In this document: in pieces, positions 1 to 9,676 of the stretch
Layout of the letters: each line of letters starts with the position of its first letter
How positions within the stretch are numbered: the stretch's first letter is position 1
Source of the DNA: Corticibacter populi
Lineage (GTDB): Bacteria; Pseudomonadota; Gammaproteobacteria; Burkholderiales; Burkholderiaceae_C
Length of the DNA stretch: 64,000 nucleotides
NCBI RefSeq assembly: GCF_004217315.1
Contig: NZ_SGWR01000004.1
Coordinates: forward strand, 1 to 64,000
Direction of reading: 5' to 3'
Position numbers and translations under genes: made by a program
The notes under the pieces: model-generated
The model's input: the letters and a program-made list of their open reading frames with translations, nothing else
What the model was told of the DNA's origin: nothing
Database searches by the model: none

Positions 1-33
1 GATTCCCGTGTGAAAGTAGGTCATCGTCAGGCT
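1..33 (+). rRNA. rrf: 5S ribosomal RNA, 3' end only
   Basis: The first bases match the conserved 3' part of betaproteobacterial 5S rRNA (GTGTGAAAGTAGGTCATCGT followed by CAGGCT, the 3' strand of helix I). The rest of the rRNA operon lies to the left of the window. A strong terminator follows directly, as expected at the end of an rrn operon. The exact mature end is approximate. Confidence 0.88.
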
Positions 34-40
34 CCTATTG

Positions 41-80
41 AAAACCCCCCTCAGGTCGTCCCTGTGGGGGGTTTCGCTTT
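41..80. terminator. Bidirectional intrinsic terminator between 5S rRNA and lrp-like gene
   Basis: AAACCCCCC at 42-50 pairs with GGGGGGTTT at 66-74, and T-rich sequence follows on the plus strand. On the minus strand the same hairpin is followed by TTTT. It can therefore end the rRNA transcript and also the Lrp-type gene that converges from the right. Confidence 0.85.
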
Positions 81-141
81 GCTGATATGCCGGATAACAC
101 CCTACCCAAAGGGCTGAGCCAAGCCGGCGCAACTAAGTGAT

Positions 142-597
142 TCACATCGACAGGGGCAGGTCTGCTGCCTTCAATGTGCGCAGCACAAAGCTGGAGCGGC
201 TGTGGCGGATGCCTTTGATGGTGTAGAGCCGCTCGCGCAGAAAGCGCTCGTAGTCCCGCGTGTCCTTGACCACCACGCGCAGCAGGTAGTCGTAGTCGCC
301 GGACACCAGATGGGCCTCGATCACCTCCGGGATGGTGGCCAGCACCTCGCCGAATTTCTCCAGCGTGTTGTCGGAATGACTGTCCAGGGTGACTTGGATC
401 AGCACCGTGTCGCCGAGGCCCAGGGCCTGCGGGCTCAGGCGCACGCTGTAGCCGGTGATGACGCCGCTTTCCTCCATCTTGCGGATGCGACTCCAACATG
501 GCGTGGCGCTGAGGCCGACGGCCTGGCCGATCTCCTGCAGACTGGCGCGGGAGTTCTTCTGCAATTCGGCCAAAATTCTCTTGTCGACGCGATCCAT
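142..597 (-). CDS. Lrp/AsnC family transcriptional regulator
   Basis: A 151-residue protein of typical Lrp/AsnC length. Residues 1-60 form the N-terminal helix-turn-helix (starts MDRVDKRILAELQ, with the recognition segment SATPCWSRIRKMEESGVI). Residues about 65-145 form the RAM ligand-binding and oligomerisation domain. Such proteins usually sense an amino acid and regulate themselves or a neighbouring transport or metabolic gene. No obvious divergent target gene lies upstream, so the regulon cannot be inferred. The start has AAAGGA about eight bases upstream, in an unusually AT-rich leader (598-660) that probably holds the promoter. The gene converges on the 5S rRNA gene. Confidence 0.9.
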   Translation of the reverse strand: MDRVDKRILAELQKNSRASLQEIGQAVGLSATPCWSRIRKMEESGVITGYSVRLSPQALGLGDTVLIQVTLDSHSDNTLEKFGEVLATIPEVIEAHLVSGDYDYLLRVVVKDTRDYERFLRERLYTIKGIRHSRSSFVLRTLKAADLPLSM

Positions 598-1163
598 GAA
601 TAAATTTCCTTTATATTTTCTATTTGACAGTAATTATTTCTGCGATTTTGGTATTCCGCAACAAGCAAAGCAGAATCTTCTGTGTGCGTTGGCGCACAAT
701 CGGACACATGGAAGCAAGTCGGCCCACCGCCACTTGCCACCGGCAGACCCGTCTGGCGCCCTGTGGCAGACGCGCCGCCGCAGAACCCGACCGGGCCTAT
801 GCACTGCCGTTTGCCAGCACACACCGGCGCTGGCATCACCGCATTTGTGACGCTTTTCACAAGCAAAAGGCCTGCCTTCGCGCAGGCTTTTTGTTGGCCG
901 GTTGGCGCTGAGGCCGAGGCCGGCGCTGTGTGGATGGCAGGCCACGTCTGGCGTATCCGGTGCGGTCGGCCACAGCAATTGCTTGCGGAATGACACAGGC
1001 TGAATACAATCGCGCCGTTGAGATGAGAGATGGGACGCGTTCGTGGCCGACGGGGCCATTGCAGCGCCTGTTTTCCAGAGGCTGCCCGGTCGCCGCGGCG
1101 CGACAGGTGCCTTTTTGTTCAACCGACACTGATACCACCAGCATCCCAAGAGGAGAGAAGAGA
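598..1163. other. Non-coding stretch between lrp-like gene and CsgG-like gene
   Basis: About 566 bases without a convincing gene. The left end (598-660) is AT-rich and should hold the minus-strand lrp-type promoter. A plus-strand hairpin terminator sits at 865-892. The right end carries the leader of the CsgG-like lipoprotein gene, with AGGAGAG at 1151-1157. Reading frames here have arginine/proline-rich translations typical of GC-rich noise. I found no tRNA. The isolated terminator leaves room for a small RNA at about 620-890. Confidence 0.6.
865..892 (+). terminator. Intrinsic terminator without an assigned gene
   Basis: GCCTGC (870-875) and GCAGGC (882-887) form a stem around a six-base loop, preceded by AAAA and followed by TTTTT. 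This is a textbook plus-strand terminator, but no plus-strand gene ends before it. It may belong to a small RNA starting in the AT-rich region near 600-660. Confidence 0.7.
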
Positions 1164-2213
1164 ATGCGCAATACCATCATTTTGGGAGCCTTGGCTTCCA
1201 CGGCCCTGCTGCTGGCCGGCTGCGAGACCACCGGCATTCGCATGGGCGATGCTGGCGCCAAGACCGTGGCCACCGGCAGTGCCGCCGGCAGCGCCTCGAC
1301 CAATGCCAGTGGCGAGCTCGAACGCTGCGCGGCACCGCTGGGCACGATCTCGCTGGTGGAGAACCAGAGCGCGGGTTGGTACACCATCCTGCGCAACGAA
1401 TACCGTTTGCCACCGACGGCCAATCTGCTGCGTCTGCTGGTACAGCAGTCGAACTGTTTCGTGGTGGTCGAACGCAGTGCCGCCGGCATGGATGCAATGA
1501 ACCGTGAGCGCGCACTGATGCAAGGCGGAGAAATGCGCGCCGGAAGCAATTTCGGGCGCGGCCAGGTGGTGGCCTCTGACTATGCGCTGTCACCGGAGAT
1601 CATTTTCAGCTCCGACAACACTGGCGGCATTGCCGGCGCGCTCGGTGGCCTGATCGGCGGCGGCAGCGGCCGTGCGCTGGCCGCTGTCGGGGCCAACACG
1701 CAGACACGCCAGGCCTCGGCGATGCTGACGCTGGTCGACAACCGTTCCGGCGTGCAGGTTTCCGCTTCCGAGGGCAGTGCCTCCAAGACCGACATCGGCG
1801 GCTTTGGCGCCTTGCTTGGCGGCTCCGCAGGCGGCGGCCTGGGAGGCTATAGTCGCACGCCGCAGGGCAAGCTGATTGCCGCGGCCTTCATGGACGCCTA
1901 CAACCAGATGGTGCTGTCGCTGCGCGAGTACCGCGCGCAAAGCGTGCAGGGCCAGGGCCTGGGCGGTGGCGGCCGGCTGGGCGTCGATGGTGGCGCTGCG
2001 CCGTCGCAGACATACGCCGGCAGCCAGGGCCCGCGCATGACGCTGCGCAAGGCCCAGCAGGTGTTGAACGAGCTCGGCTACGATGCCGGCACGGCTGATG
2101 GCAAGATGGGGCAACGCACCGCTACCGCGCTGCGCGAGTTCCAGGACGACCAGGGCTTGCCGGTGACCGGACGTCTCGATCCGGCGACCTCGGCGGCACT
2201 GGGCAACCAGTAA
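1164..2213 (+). CDS. CsgG-like lipoprotein with C-terminal peptidoglycan-binding domain
   Basis: A 349-residue exported lipoprotein. The signal peptide MRNTIILGALASTALLLAGC ends in a lipobox with Cys20. Residues about 50-240 resemble the CsgG/HfaB family: an early conserved region, an LVEN segment, VVVERS, a glycine-rich stretch, then ATP-free periplasmic folds. These families build outer-membrane export assemblies. Residues about 285-345 match the PG_binding_1 repeat (LRKAQQVLNELGYDAGTADG ... TATALREFQDDQGLPVTGRL), which would tether it to the cell wall. The start at 1164 is chosen because AGGAGAG lies just upstream and the signal peptide begins there; the frame is open further upstream without such features. 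A terminator follows. No curli-type subunit genes lie nearby, so its role is open. Confidence 0.8.
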   Translation: MRNTIILGALASTALLLAGCETTGIRMGDAGAKTVATGSAAGSASTNASGELERCAAPLGTISLVENQSAGWYTILRNEYRLPPTANLLRLLVQQSNCFVVVERSAAGMDAMNRERALMQGGEMRAGSNFGRGQVVASDYALSPEIIFSSDNTGGIAGALGGLIGGGSGRALAAVGANTQTRQASAMLTLVDNRSGVQVSASEGSASKTDIGGFGALLGGSAGGGLGGYSRTPQGKLIAAAFMDAYNQMVLSLREYRAQSVQGQGLGGGGRLGVDGGAAPSQTYAGSQGPRMTLRKAQQVLNELGYDAGTADGKMGQRTATALREFQDDQGLPVTGRLDPATSAALGNQ

Positions 2214-2239
2214 GCGCGTGGCTCGCTGCCACGCCAAGA

Positions 2240-2262
2240 ACGGCCTGCGGGCCGTTTTTTTT
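2240..2262 (+). terminator. Intrinsic terminator after CsgG-like gene
   Basis: CGGCC (2241-2245) pairs with GGCCG (2250-2254) across a four-base loop and is followed by eight T. It separates the lipoprotein gene from pilT. Confidence 0.88.
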
Positions 2263-2395
2263 CGCCGGATCCTGCGCAGGAAGCGGTGGGCCGGGCTCGT
2301 GCGCTTGCGGCCGACCGTGGTCGCGGCGGTTGTGACCCGGTGTGGCAGAGGTGATAATTGCCGTCATTCGTTGCAAATTGACAGGCGGTGTTACC

Positions 2396-3439
2396 GTGGA
2401 CATTACCCAGCTTCTCGCATTCAGTGTCAAAAACAAGGCGTCGGACCTGCACCTTTCGGCCGGCCTGCCGCCGATGATCCGCGTCAATGGCGATGTACGG
2501 CGCATCAATGTGCCGCCGCTCGATCACAAGACGGTGCATGCCATGGTCTATGACATCATGAGCGACGCCCAGCGCAAGACCTACGAGGAATTTCTGGAGG
2601 TCGACTTCTCGTTCGAAATCGATGGGTTGGCGCGTTTCCGGGTCAACGCCTTCAACCAGAACCGCGGTGCGGCCGCGGTGTTCCGGACCATTCCGAGCAA
2701 GGTGCTGACGCTCGAGCAGCTCAATGCCCCGAAGATCTTTGCCGACCTGGCGCTCAAACCGCGCGGTCTGGTGCTGGTGACCGGTCCGACCGGCTCGGGC
2801 AAGTCCACCACGCTGGCGGCCATGATCAACCACCTCAACGAGACCGAATACGGTCACATCCTCACGGTGGAGGACCCGATCGAGTTCGTGCACGAATCGA
2901 AGAAGTGCCTGGTCAACCAGCGCGAGGTCGGGCCGATGACACATTCCTTCTCTGCGGCGCTGCGCTCGGCGCTGCGGGAGGACCCGGACGCCATCCTGGT
3001 GGGCGAAATGCGCGACCTTGAGACCATTCGCCTGGCCATGACCGCGGCCGAGACGGGCCACTTGGTGTTCGGCACGCTGCATACGTCCAGCGCCGCCAAG
3101 ACCATCGACCGGATCATCGACGTCTTCCCCGCCGAGGAAAAGGACATGGTGCGTGCCATGCTCTCCGAGTCGCTCGAGGCGGTGATTTCGCAGACCCTGC
3201 TGAAGACCAAGGATGGCAGCGGCCGCGTAGCGGCGCACGAGATCATGCTGGGCACGCCGGCTATCCGCAACCTGATCCGCGAGGCCAAGGTGGCGCAAAT
3301 GTATTCGACCATCCAGACCAGCCAGAGCCAGGGCATGCAGACGCTCGACCAGAATCTGGCCGAGCTGGTGCGGCGCAATGTGATCAGTGCCCGCGATGCG
3401 CGCCTGAAGGCCAAGGTGCCGGACAACTTCCCGGTCTGA
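2396..3439 (+). CDS. pilT: Twitching motility ATPase PilT
   Basis: A hexameric retraction ATPase of type IV pili, acting at the cytoplasmic face of the pilus base. The sequence has the conserved start DITQLLAFSVKNKASDLHLS, Walker A (GPTGSGKST), the Walker B and histidine-box segments, and the PilT-specific AIRNLIRE motif near residue 290. A GTG start at 2396 gives 347 residues, the usual family length; an in-frame upstream GTG at 2342 would add residues not found in the family. It heads a cluster with a cyclic-nucleotide-binding protein and pilU. Confidence 0.96.
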   Translation: MDITQLLAFSVKNKASDLHLSAGLPPMIRVNGDVRRINVPPLDHKTVHAMVYDIMSDAQRKTYEEFLEVDFSFEIDGLARFRVNAFNQNRGAAAVFRTIPSKVLTLEQLNAPKIFADLALKPRGLVLVTGPTGSGKSTTLAAMINHLNETEYGHILTVEDPIEFVHESKKCLVNQREVGPMTHSFSAALRSALREDPDAILVGEMRDLETIRLAMTAAETGHLVFGTLHTSSAAKTIDRIIDVFPAEEKDMVRAMLSESLEAVISQTLLKTKDGSGRVAAHEIMLGTPAIRNLIREAKVAQMYSTIQTSQSQGMQTLDQNLAELVRRNVISARDARLKAKVPDNFPV

Positions 3440-3452
3440 AGGCGGCTTCGGC

Positions 3453-4109
3453 ATGCGGTGGCCATGGCGCCCGAGACAATTGCCACACCGGCCGGTGCCG
3501 GCCGAGCCGGCGTCGGCGCCGGCGGACGGATTGGCGCCCGGTTTTTCCGAGTCGGCGCTGTTTTCCTCGGTGCTGAACATGCACGGGGCGGAGCCCGGCG
3601 TGGTGATCCCGTGGCAGGCGCGCAGCGCCGAGCTCGGCGCCAGGCGGCTCGGGCGCGACAAGGGCATCGGCTTGCTGCAGGCGGCCTGGGCACGCCAGGG
3701 GCCGTCGCAGCCTTTCGAGCGGCAGCAACTGGCCACGCTGGGCCTTTTCATGGAGTTCGTGACGGTTGCGCCCAACCGCGAGCTGATCCAGCAGGGCGAA
3801 TATGGCGATTTCATGCTGGTGCTGCTCGGCGGTGTGATGGCGGTCGAGCGCAGCGGGCCGACGGGTGAGCCACTGCGCATGGCCGAGGCGGGCGAGGGCG
3901 ACCTGCTCGGCGAGATGTCGCTGCTTGACCATGGCATGCGCTTTTCCTCCTGCCTGAGCTTGACCGAATGCGAGCTGGCGGTGCTCACCAGCGAGGGACT
4001 GGACGAAATGATGCACAATGAGCCGCATCTGGCGGCGCGCCTGATGCTGATGCTGGCGCGCAAGCTGTCGGTGCGGCTGCGCGTCGTCAGTGCCAAGCTG
4101 AATGCGTGA
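3453..4109 (+). CDS. Cyclic nucleotide-binding domain protein between pilT and pilU
   Basis: A 218-residue protein with no DNA-binding or catalytic domain visible. Residues 1-80 are variable and proline/alanine-rich. Residues about 85-210 form a CAP-type cNMP-binding beta roll (LIQQGEYGDFMLVLLGGVMA, then GEMSLLDHGMRFSS, which corresponds to the phosphate-binding cassette with its Arg). Its position 13 bases after pilT and 59 before pilU suggests it couples a cyclic nucleotide signal to pilus retraction. Gene order of this kind is common in Comamonadaceae. The ligand (cAMP, cGMP or none) cannot be told from sequence alone. Confidence 0.85.
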   Translation: MRWPWRPRQLPHRPVPAEPASAPADGLAPGFSESALFSSVLNMHGAEPGVVIPWQARSAELGARRLGRDKGIGLLQAAWARQGPSQPFERQQLATLGLFMEFVTVAPNRELIQQGEYGDFMLVLLGGVMAVERSGPTGEPLRMAEAGEGDLLGEMSLLDHGMRFSSCLSLTECELAVLTSEGLDEMMHNEPHLAARLMLMLARKLSVRLRVVSAKLNA

Positions 4110-4168
4110 GGCAACAAGGGGCGCCGCGGCGGCGGCGCGGGACCGCCAGATGAACAGGGAGCGAGAGC

Positions 4169-5305
4169 ATGGAGCGAGATCAGGCCAGTAAATTCATCAA
4201 CGATCTGCTGCGGCTGATGATCAGCCGCAATGGCAGCGACTTGTTCATCACCGCCGACTTTCCGCCGGCCATCAAGGTCGACGGCAAGATATCCAAGGTC
4301 TCACCGCAGCCGCTCACCGCAGCGCACACGCATGCGCTGGCGCGCTCGATCATGAGCGACAAGCAGGCCGCCGAGTTCGAGCGCACCAAGGAGGCGAATT
4401 TCGCCATCTCGCCGGCGGGCATCGGCCGCTTTCGCGTCAATGTCTTCATCCAGCAGGGTCAGGTCGGCATGGTGCTGCGCGTCATTCCGCTGACGCTGCC
4501 GACCATCGACGGGTTGGGCCTGCCGCAGGTGCTCAAGGATGTGGTCATGGCCAAGCGCGGCCTGTGCATCGTGGTGGGTGCGACGGGTTCGGGCAAATCG
4601 ACCTCGCTGGCGGCCATGGTCGACTGGCGCAACGAGCATTCGTTCGGGCACATCGTCACCATCGAGGACCCAGTCGAGTTCGTGCATGCGCACAAGAACT
4701 GCGTGGTGACCCAGCGCGAGGTCGGGCTCGATACCGATTCCTGGGAGGCGGCGCTGAAGAACTCGCTGCGCCAAGCACCCGACGTCATCCTGATGGGCGA
4801 GATCCGCGACCGCGAAACCATGGAGCATGCCATCGCCTTCTCCGAAACCGGTCACCTGTGCCTGGCCACCCTGCATGCCAATAGTGCCAACCAGGCGCTC
4901 GACCGTGTCATCAACTTCTTCCCCGAGGAGCGGCGCGCACAGCTGCTGATGGATGTGTCGCTGAACCTGCGCGCCATGATCTCGCAGCGCCTCATTCCCA
5001 AGCAGGATGGCAAGGGCCGGATCGCCGCCGTGGAGGTGCTGGTCAATACCCCGCGCGTGTCGGACCTGATCTTCAAGGGCGAGGTCGCCGAGCTCAAGGA
5101 GACCATGAAGACCAGCCGGAACCAGGGCATGCAGACCTTTGACCAGGCGCTTTTCGATCTCTTCGAGGCCAACGTCATCAGCTACGAGGATGCGCTGCGC
5201 AACGCCGATTCGCTCAACGACCTGCGGTTGCACATCAAGCTGCACAGCACGCGGGCGCGTTCGCAGGATCTGGCTGCCGGCACCGAGCACATGGCCATCG
5301 TCTGA
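4169..5305 (+). CDS. pilU: PilT-like accessory retraction ATPase PilU
   Basis: A 378-residue PilT paralogue that assists retraction under load. The Walker A motif is GATGSGKST, followed by the Asp and His boxes (TIEDPVEFVHAHKN, GEIRDRETMEHAI, SETGHLCLATLHAN). The C-terminal region has VSDLIFKGEVAELKETM where PilT has AIRNLIRE, which separates PilU from PilT. GGGAGCGAGAGC precedes the ATG. It is probably co-transcribed with pilT and the cNMP-binding gene. Confidence 0.95.
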   Translation: MERDQASKFINDLLRLMISRNGSDLFITADFPPAIKVDGKISKVSPQPLTAAHTHALARSIMSDKQAAEFERTKEANFAISPAGIGRFRVNVFIQQGQVGMVLRVIPLTLPTIDGLGLPQVLKDVVMAKRGLCIVVGATGSGKSTSLAAMVDWRNEHSFGHIVTIEDPVEFVHAHKNCVVTQREVGLDTDSWEAALKNSLRQAPDVILMGEIRDRETMEHAIAFSETGHLCLATLHANSANQALDRVINFFPEERRAQLLMDVSLNLRAMISQRLIPKQDGKGRIAAVEVLVNTPRVSDLIFKGEVAELKETMKTSRNQGMQTFDQALFDLFEANVISYEDALRNADSLNDLRLHIKLHSTRARSQDLAAGTEHMAIV

Positions 5306-5328
5306 CCGATTACCTTCCGTCCTTCCTC

Positions 5329-6270
5329 ATGAACACGACCACCACCACATCCTCCATCCATCCGCGCAGCTACGAGCCCACGCCACCGCGCCAGCTGGCC
5401 TTCATCGGCCTGGGCGTGATGGGCCATCCGATGGCCGGCCACCTGGCCGCCGCAGGCCACACGGTCACGGTCTACAACCGCACCGCCGCCAAGGCGCAGC
5501 AGTGGGCTGCGGAGTTTGCCGCGTGTGGTGCCAGCGTGCGTCATGCGGCCACGCCCCGCGAGGCTGCGCAGGGCGCAGACATCGTGCTCGGCTGTGTCGG
5601 CAATGACGATGACCTGCGCCAGGTCACGCTCGGTGAGCAGGGCGCCTTCGCTGGCATGAAGGCCGGGGCGATCTATGTGGACCACACCACCGCCTCGGCC
5701 GACGTGGCGCGCGAACTCGATTTCCATGCCACCGAACTGGGCCTGCATTTTCTTGATGCGCCGGTCTCGGGCGGCCAGGCCGGTGCACAGAACGGTCAGC
5801 TGACGGTGATGTGCGGCGGCCAGCAGACCGTTTTCGATGCCGTCGCGCCCGTGGTGGCGGCCTTCGCGCGCGCCTTCACGCTGATGGGACCGGTGGGCGC
5901 CGGCCAACTCACCAAGATGGTCAACCAGATCTGCATCGCCGGTGTCGTGCAAGGCCTCTCGGAGGCCATTGCCTTTGCGCAGAATGCCGGGTTGGACATT
6001 CCCACCGTGGTCTCCGTCATCAGCAAGGGCGCAGCGCAGAGCTGGCAGATGGAAAACCGGGCGCTCACCATGGCTCGCAGCGAGTTCGGGTTCGGCTTTG
6101 CGGTGGACTGGATGCGCAAGGATCTCGGCCTGGTGCTCGAGGAGTCGCGGCGCAATGGCTCGGCCGTGCCCGTGACGGCGCTGGTCGATCAGTTCTACGG
6201 CGAGGTGCAGCAGCTCGGCGGCAACCGCTGGGACACCTCCAGCCTGATCCAGCGCCTGCCGCGCAAGTGA
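5329..6270 (+). CDS. NAD(P)-dependent beta-hydroxyacid dehydrogenase (GlxR/GarR/HIBADH family)
   Basis: A 313-residue oxidoreductase. After a variable start of about 20 residues comes the Rossmann motif FIGLGVMGHPMAGHLAAAGH, then the substrate-binding DAPVSGGQAGAQNG and the catalytic-lysine segment GQLTKMVNQI. These are hallmarks of 3-hydroxyisobutyrate dehydrogenase, tartronate semialdehyde reductase and related enzymes. Substrate choice cannot be decided: no glyoxylate carboligase or valine pathway genes are adjacent. It lies 23 bases after pilU and 57 before aroQ. Confidence 0.88.
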   Translation: MNTTTTTSSIHPRSYEPTPPRQLAFIGLGVMGHPMAGHLAAAGHTVTVYNRTAAKAQQWAAEFAACGASVRHAATPREAAQGADIVLGCVGNDDDLRQVTLGEQGAFAGMKAGAIYVDHTTASADVARELDFHATELGLHFLDAPVSGGQAGAQNGQLTVMCGGQQTVFDAVAPVVAAFARAFTLMGPVGAGQLTKMVNQICIAGVVQGLSEAIAFAQNAGLDIPTVVSVISKGAAQSWQMENRALTMARSEFGFGFAVDWMRKDLGLVLEESRRNGSAVPVTALVDQFYGEVQQLGGNRWDTSSLIQRLPRK

Positions 6271-6327
6271 TGGCGCAGGCGTCGTCGGCAAGACTAAGCA
6301 ATCGACAAGATCGACAATCGACAGGAC

Positions 6328-6798
6328 ATGGCGATGGCAACAGCCACGGTTTTCGTGCTCAACGGGCCCAATCTGAACCTGCTGGGCACCCGCGAGCCGC
6401 ACATCTACGGCCACCACACGCTGACTGATGTGGAGGCACTCTGCCAGCAGCATGCCAGCCGGCACGGGCTGGCCTTGCGCTTTCACCAGAGCAATCACGA
6501 AGGCACACTGGTGGACTGGATCCACGAGGCCGGCGCGCTGCACCGCGAGAGCCAGCTTGCCGGCGTGGTGCTGAATGCGGCCGCCTATACGCACACCAGC
6601 GTGGCGCTGCTCGATGCCATCAAGGCCACCGGCGTGCCGCTGGTCGAACTGCACATCAGCAACGTGCATGCGCGCGAGCCGTTCCGCCAGCACTCCTATC
6701 TCTCGGCCGCGGCCAGGGCGGTGATGTGCGGCTTCGGCGTGGCAGGCTATGGTCTGGCAATCGATGCGATTGCGGCTTGGCAGGCGGCCGACGCCTGA
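6328..6798 (+). CDS. aroQ: Type II 3-dehydroquinate dehydratase
   Basis: This enzyme carries out the third step of the shikimate pathway (3-dehydroquinate to 3-dehydroshikimate). The 156-residue protein has the family's N-terminal [17 protein letters not shown] with the active-site Arg and Tyr loop, [12 protein letters not shown], and [21 protein letters not shown] second ATG two codons downstream (6334) is an equally possible start. Confidence 0.95.
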   Translation: MAMATATVFVLNGPNLNLLGTREPHIYGHHTLTDVEALCQQHASRHGLALRFHQSNHEGTLVDWIHEAGALHRESQLAGVVLNAAAYTHTSVALLDAIKATGVPLVELHISNVHAREPFRQHSYLSAAARAVMCGFGVAGYGLAIDAIAAWQAADA

Positions 6799-6844
6799 AG
6801 CGCCACCAGCTGCACCGATGCGGCCAAGGCCGGCCTGATCATCT

Positions 6845-8143
6845 ATGGGCTTGCTGCGTCTATTTCTGATTTTGCTGTGGGCGCCCATCGTGGCGCTGAT
6901 CGCCTTGGTTGTCGTGGTATGGCTGTGCAGAGGCATGCAGGCACTGTGGCGCATTGGCCCAGGCCAGCCGCGCGACGCCCGTGAGGCCGTGTGGCCACAG
7001 GCCGTGGCCGCGGTGGCGGCCACGGCGGCGATGGGCGGTGCCGTCCTGACGTTTCCAGACGAGGCAGGTCTGCGCCATGGCATCGACAAGCTCCTGGGCT
7101 ACCGCTCAACCCACATCATGCTCGCGCTACGCCAAGACGATGCCGCCACGCAACAGGCGCTGGTGGATGCGCTCCATCCCTTCATGGCCATCAGCGGTCG
7201 CAACATTCGCTACCGTGTGGTGAGCCGCCACGGCAGCCATAGCCAGATCGAGGAGGTGCCCAGCTACTACCGGTTCCAGGACAAAGCGATGGCGATTGCC
7301 GCCGGCGGCAGCGTCGGTGGCGACCGGCTCGCTGCGGTGCAGGCCGGCTTCGAGGCGCTGGCGCGGTTCCCGACGGTTGACGCCGTTCCGGCCAGTGTAC
7401 CGGCCACGTTGCGCATCGGTCATGCAGAACTCGCGGTCGAGATGCTGCCGCGCACCGCGCAACTGCAACTGGTTGATGATGGCGGGATCCCGGGGTGGGG
7501 GCCGATACAGCCAACGTCATCGTCGGGGCGCTGTCATCTTGAGATGCAGGCGCTGTTTCCCTCTTCGGCATTTCGCATGCTTTTCATGGGCGGTGGCGCG
7601 ACGTCGGGCGAAGTCGAACTGCAGCCCGCGAAGGCGCTGCGCGATACGCGCTACCGGCTTGCGGGGCTGGCGCTCGTGCCCGGAGAGCGCGGGCGCATGG
7701 TCAAGGAACTGGCGACCGACCGCACCCGCATCTATGGCGTGTTGCGGCTGCTGCCTCCGGGCCTTCGCGCGGGAACCATGGATTGCGACCTCGCATTGCC
7801 GCGCCTGGCCGATCCGGCGTTGGTGGCGGCCAGCATGCTGGCCGCCTTTCCCGCGCTGGATGGCCGAATCAGCGGCATCCGCGTGGACCGGGACGCCCGG
7901 TTTTCACCCTGGTGGCAATGGCGTGGCTGGACGGCGGTACCGCCGCAGGGGCGGGCGGAGGCCGGCCGCGGCGCCTGCGAGTTGGAGGAACGGCGCAGCA
8001 GCCAGGCGAAGTTGGCGCTGGTGAAGGCGGATTGTCTGCGCAGTGGTGAACGCCAAACCGACGTTTGCGAGCCGCTGCGTGAGCGCGCCGACTGGATCGA
8101 AACCGAACGAGCGCATTGTGAAGGCCGTGCCAAGCGACCCTGA
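6845..8143 (+). CDS. Uncharacterised membrane-anchored protein
   Basis: A 432-residue protein I do not recognise. Residues 3-30 form a strong hydrophobic N-terminal helix, and residues about 50-68 a weaker second one (alanine-rich). The remainder is a soluble region without known motifs, containing an arginine-rich segment and several cysteines near the C-terminus (CELEERRSS, KADCLRSGERQTDVCEPL). GC and codon use match the neighbouring chromosome, and the frame is open throughout, so it is probably a real gene. It lies 46 bases after aroQ on the same strand and converges on nrdF. Confidence 0.6.
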   Translation: MGLLRLFLILLWAPIVALIALVVVVWLCRGMQALWRIGPGQPRDAREAVWPQAVAAVAATAAMGGAVLTFPDEAGLRHGIDKLLGYRSTHIMLALRQDDAATQQALVDALHPFMAISGRNIRYRVVSRHGSHSQIEEVPSYYRFQDKAMAIAAGGSVGGDRLAAVQAGFEALARFPTVDAVPASVPATLRIGHAELAVEMLPRTAQLQLVDDGGIPGWGPIQPTSSSGRCHLEMQALFPSSAFRMLFMGGGATSGEVELQPAKALRDTRYRLAGLALVPGERGRMVKELATDRTRIYGVLRLLPPGLRAGTMDCDLALPRLADPALVAASMLAAFPALDGRISGIRVDRDARFSPWWQWRGWTAVPPQGRAEAGRGACELEERRSSQAKLALVKADCLRSGERQTDVCEPLRERADWIETERAHCEGRAKRP

Positions 8144-8252
8144 CAGCCTGGGGAGGCCGGTTCAGTGTCTTTGCCGTGCCGGGCACGATGCAGAAGGTCG
8201 CTGGCTGCTTGCCAGTGACTTCAGGTCGTCGGGCCGCCGAGCTGCTGGAGCG

Positions 8253-8278
8253 TGCAGGCCTGCCGCAGCCGGCCTGCA
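8253..8278. repeat. Inverted repeat between convergent genes
   Basis: TGCAGGCC (8253-8260) and GGCCTGCA (8271-8278) form an 8-bp stem with a ten-base loop, in the gap where the unknown membrane protein gene and nrdF converge. No T-run follows on either strand, so a role in termination is only possible. Confidence 0.4.
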
Positions 8279-8290
8279 TCGGCTGGAATG

Positions 8291-9633
<1,343 letters not shown>

Positions 9634-9676
9634 GGTGGCTCCTCAACGGGTTGGGCTTTTCAGAAAACGGGCACCA

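Noticed and set aside
682-993. 103-codon plus-strand frame in the gap after lrp-like gene
   Set aside because: No ribosome-binding site or recognisable domain, and an intrinsic terminator lies inside it.
598-1163. Possible tRNA gene in the gap after the rRNA operon
   Set aside because: No T-loop (GGTTCGAATCC-like) or acceptor-stem pairing could be found.
2078-4117. 679-codon open frame on the minus strand across pilT and the cNMP gene
   Set aside because: It is the antisense of well-supported genes; its translation is Arg/Ser/Ala-rich without motifs, as is usual in GC-rich DNA.
5182-7089. 635-codon minus-strand frame opposite pilU, the dehydrogenase and aroQ
   Set aside because: Spans several recognised plus-strand genes and shows no domain; shadow of their codon bias.
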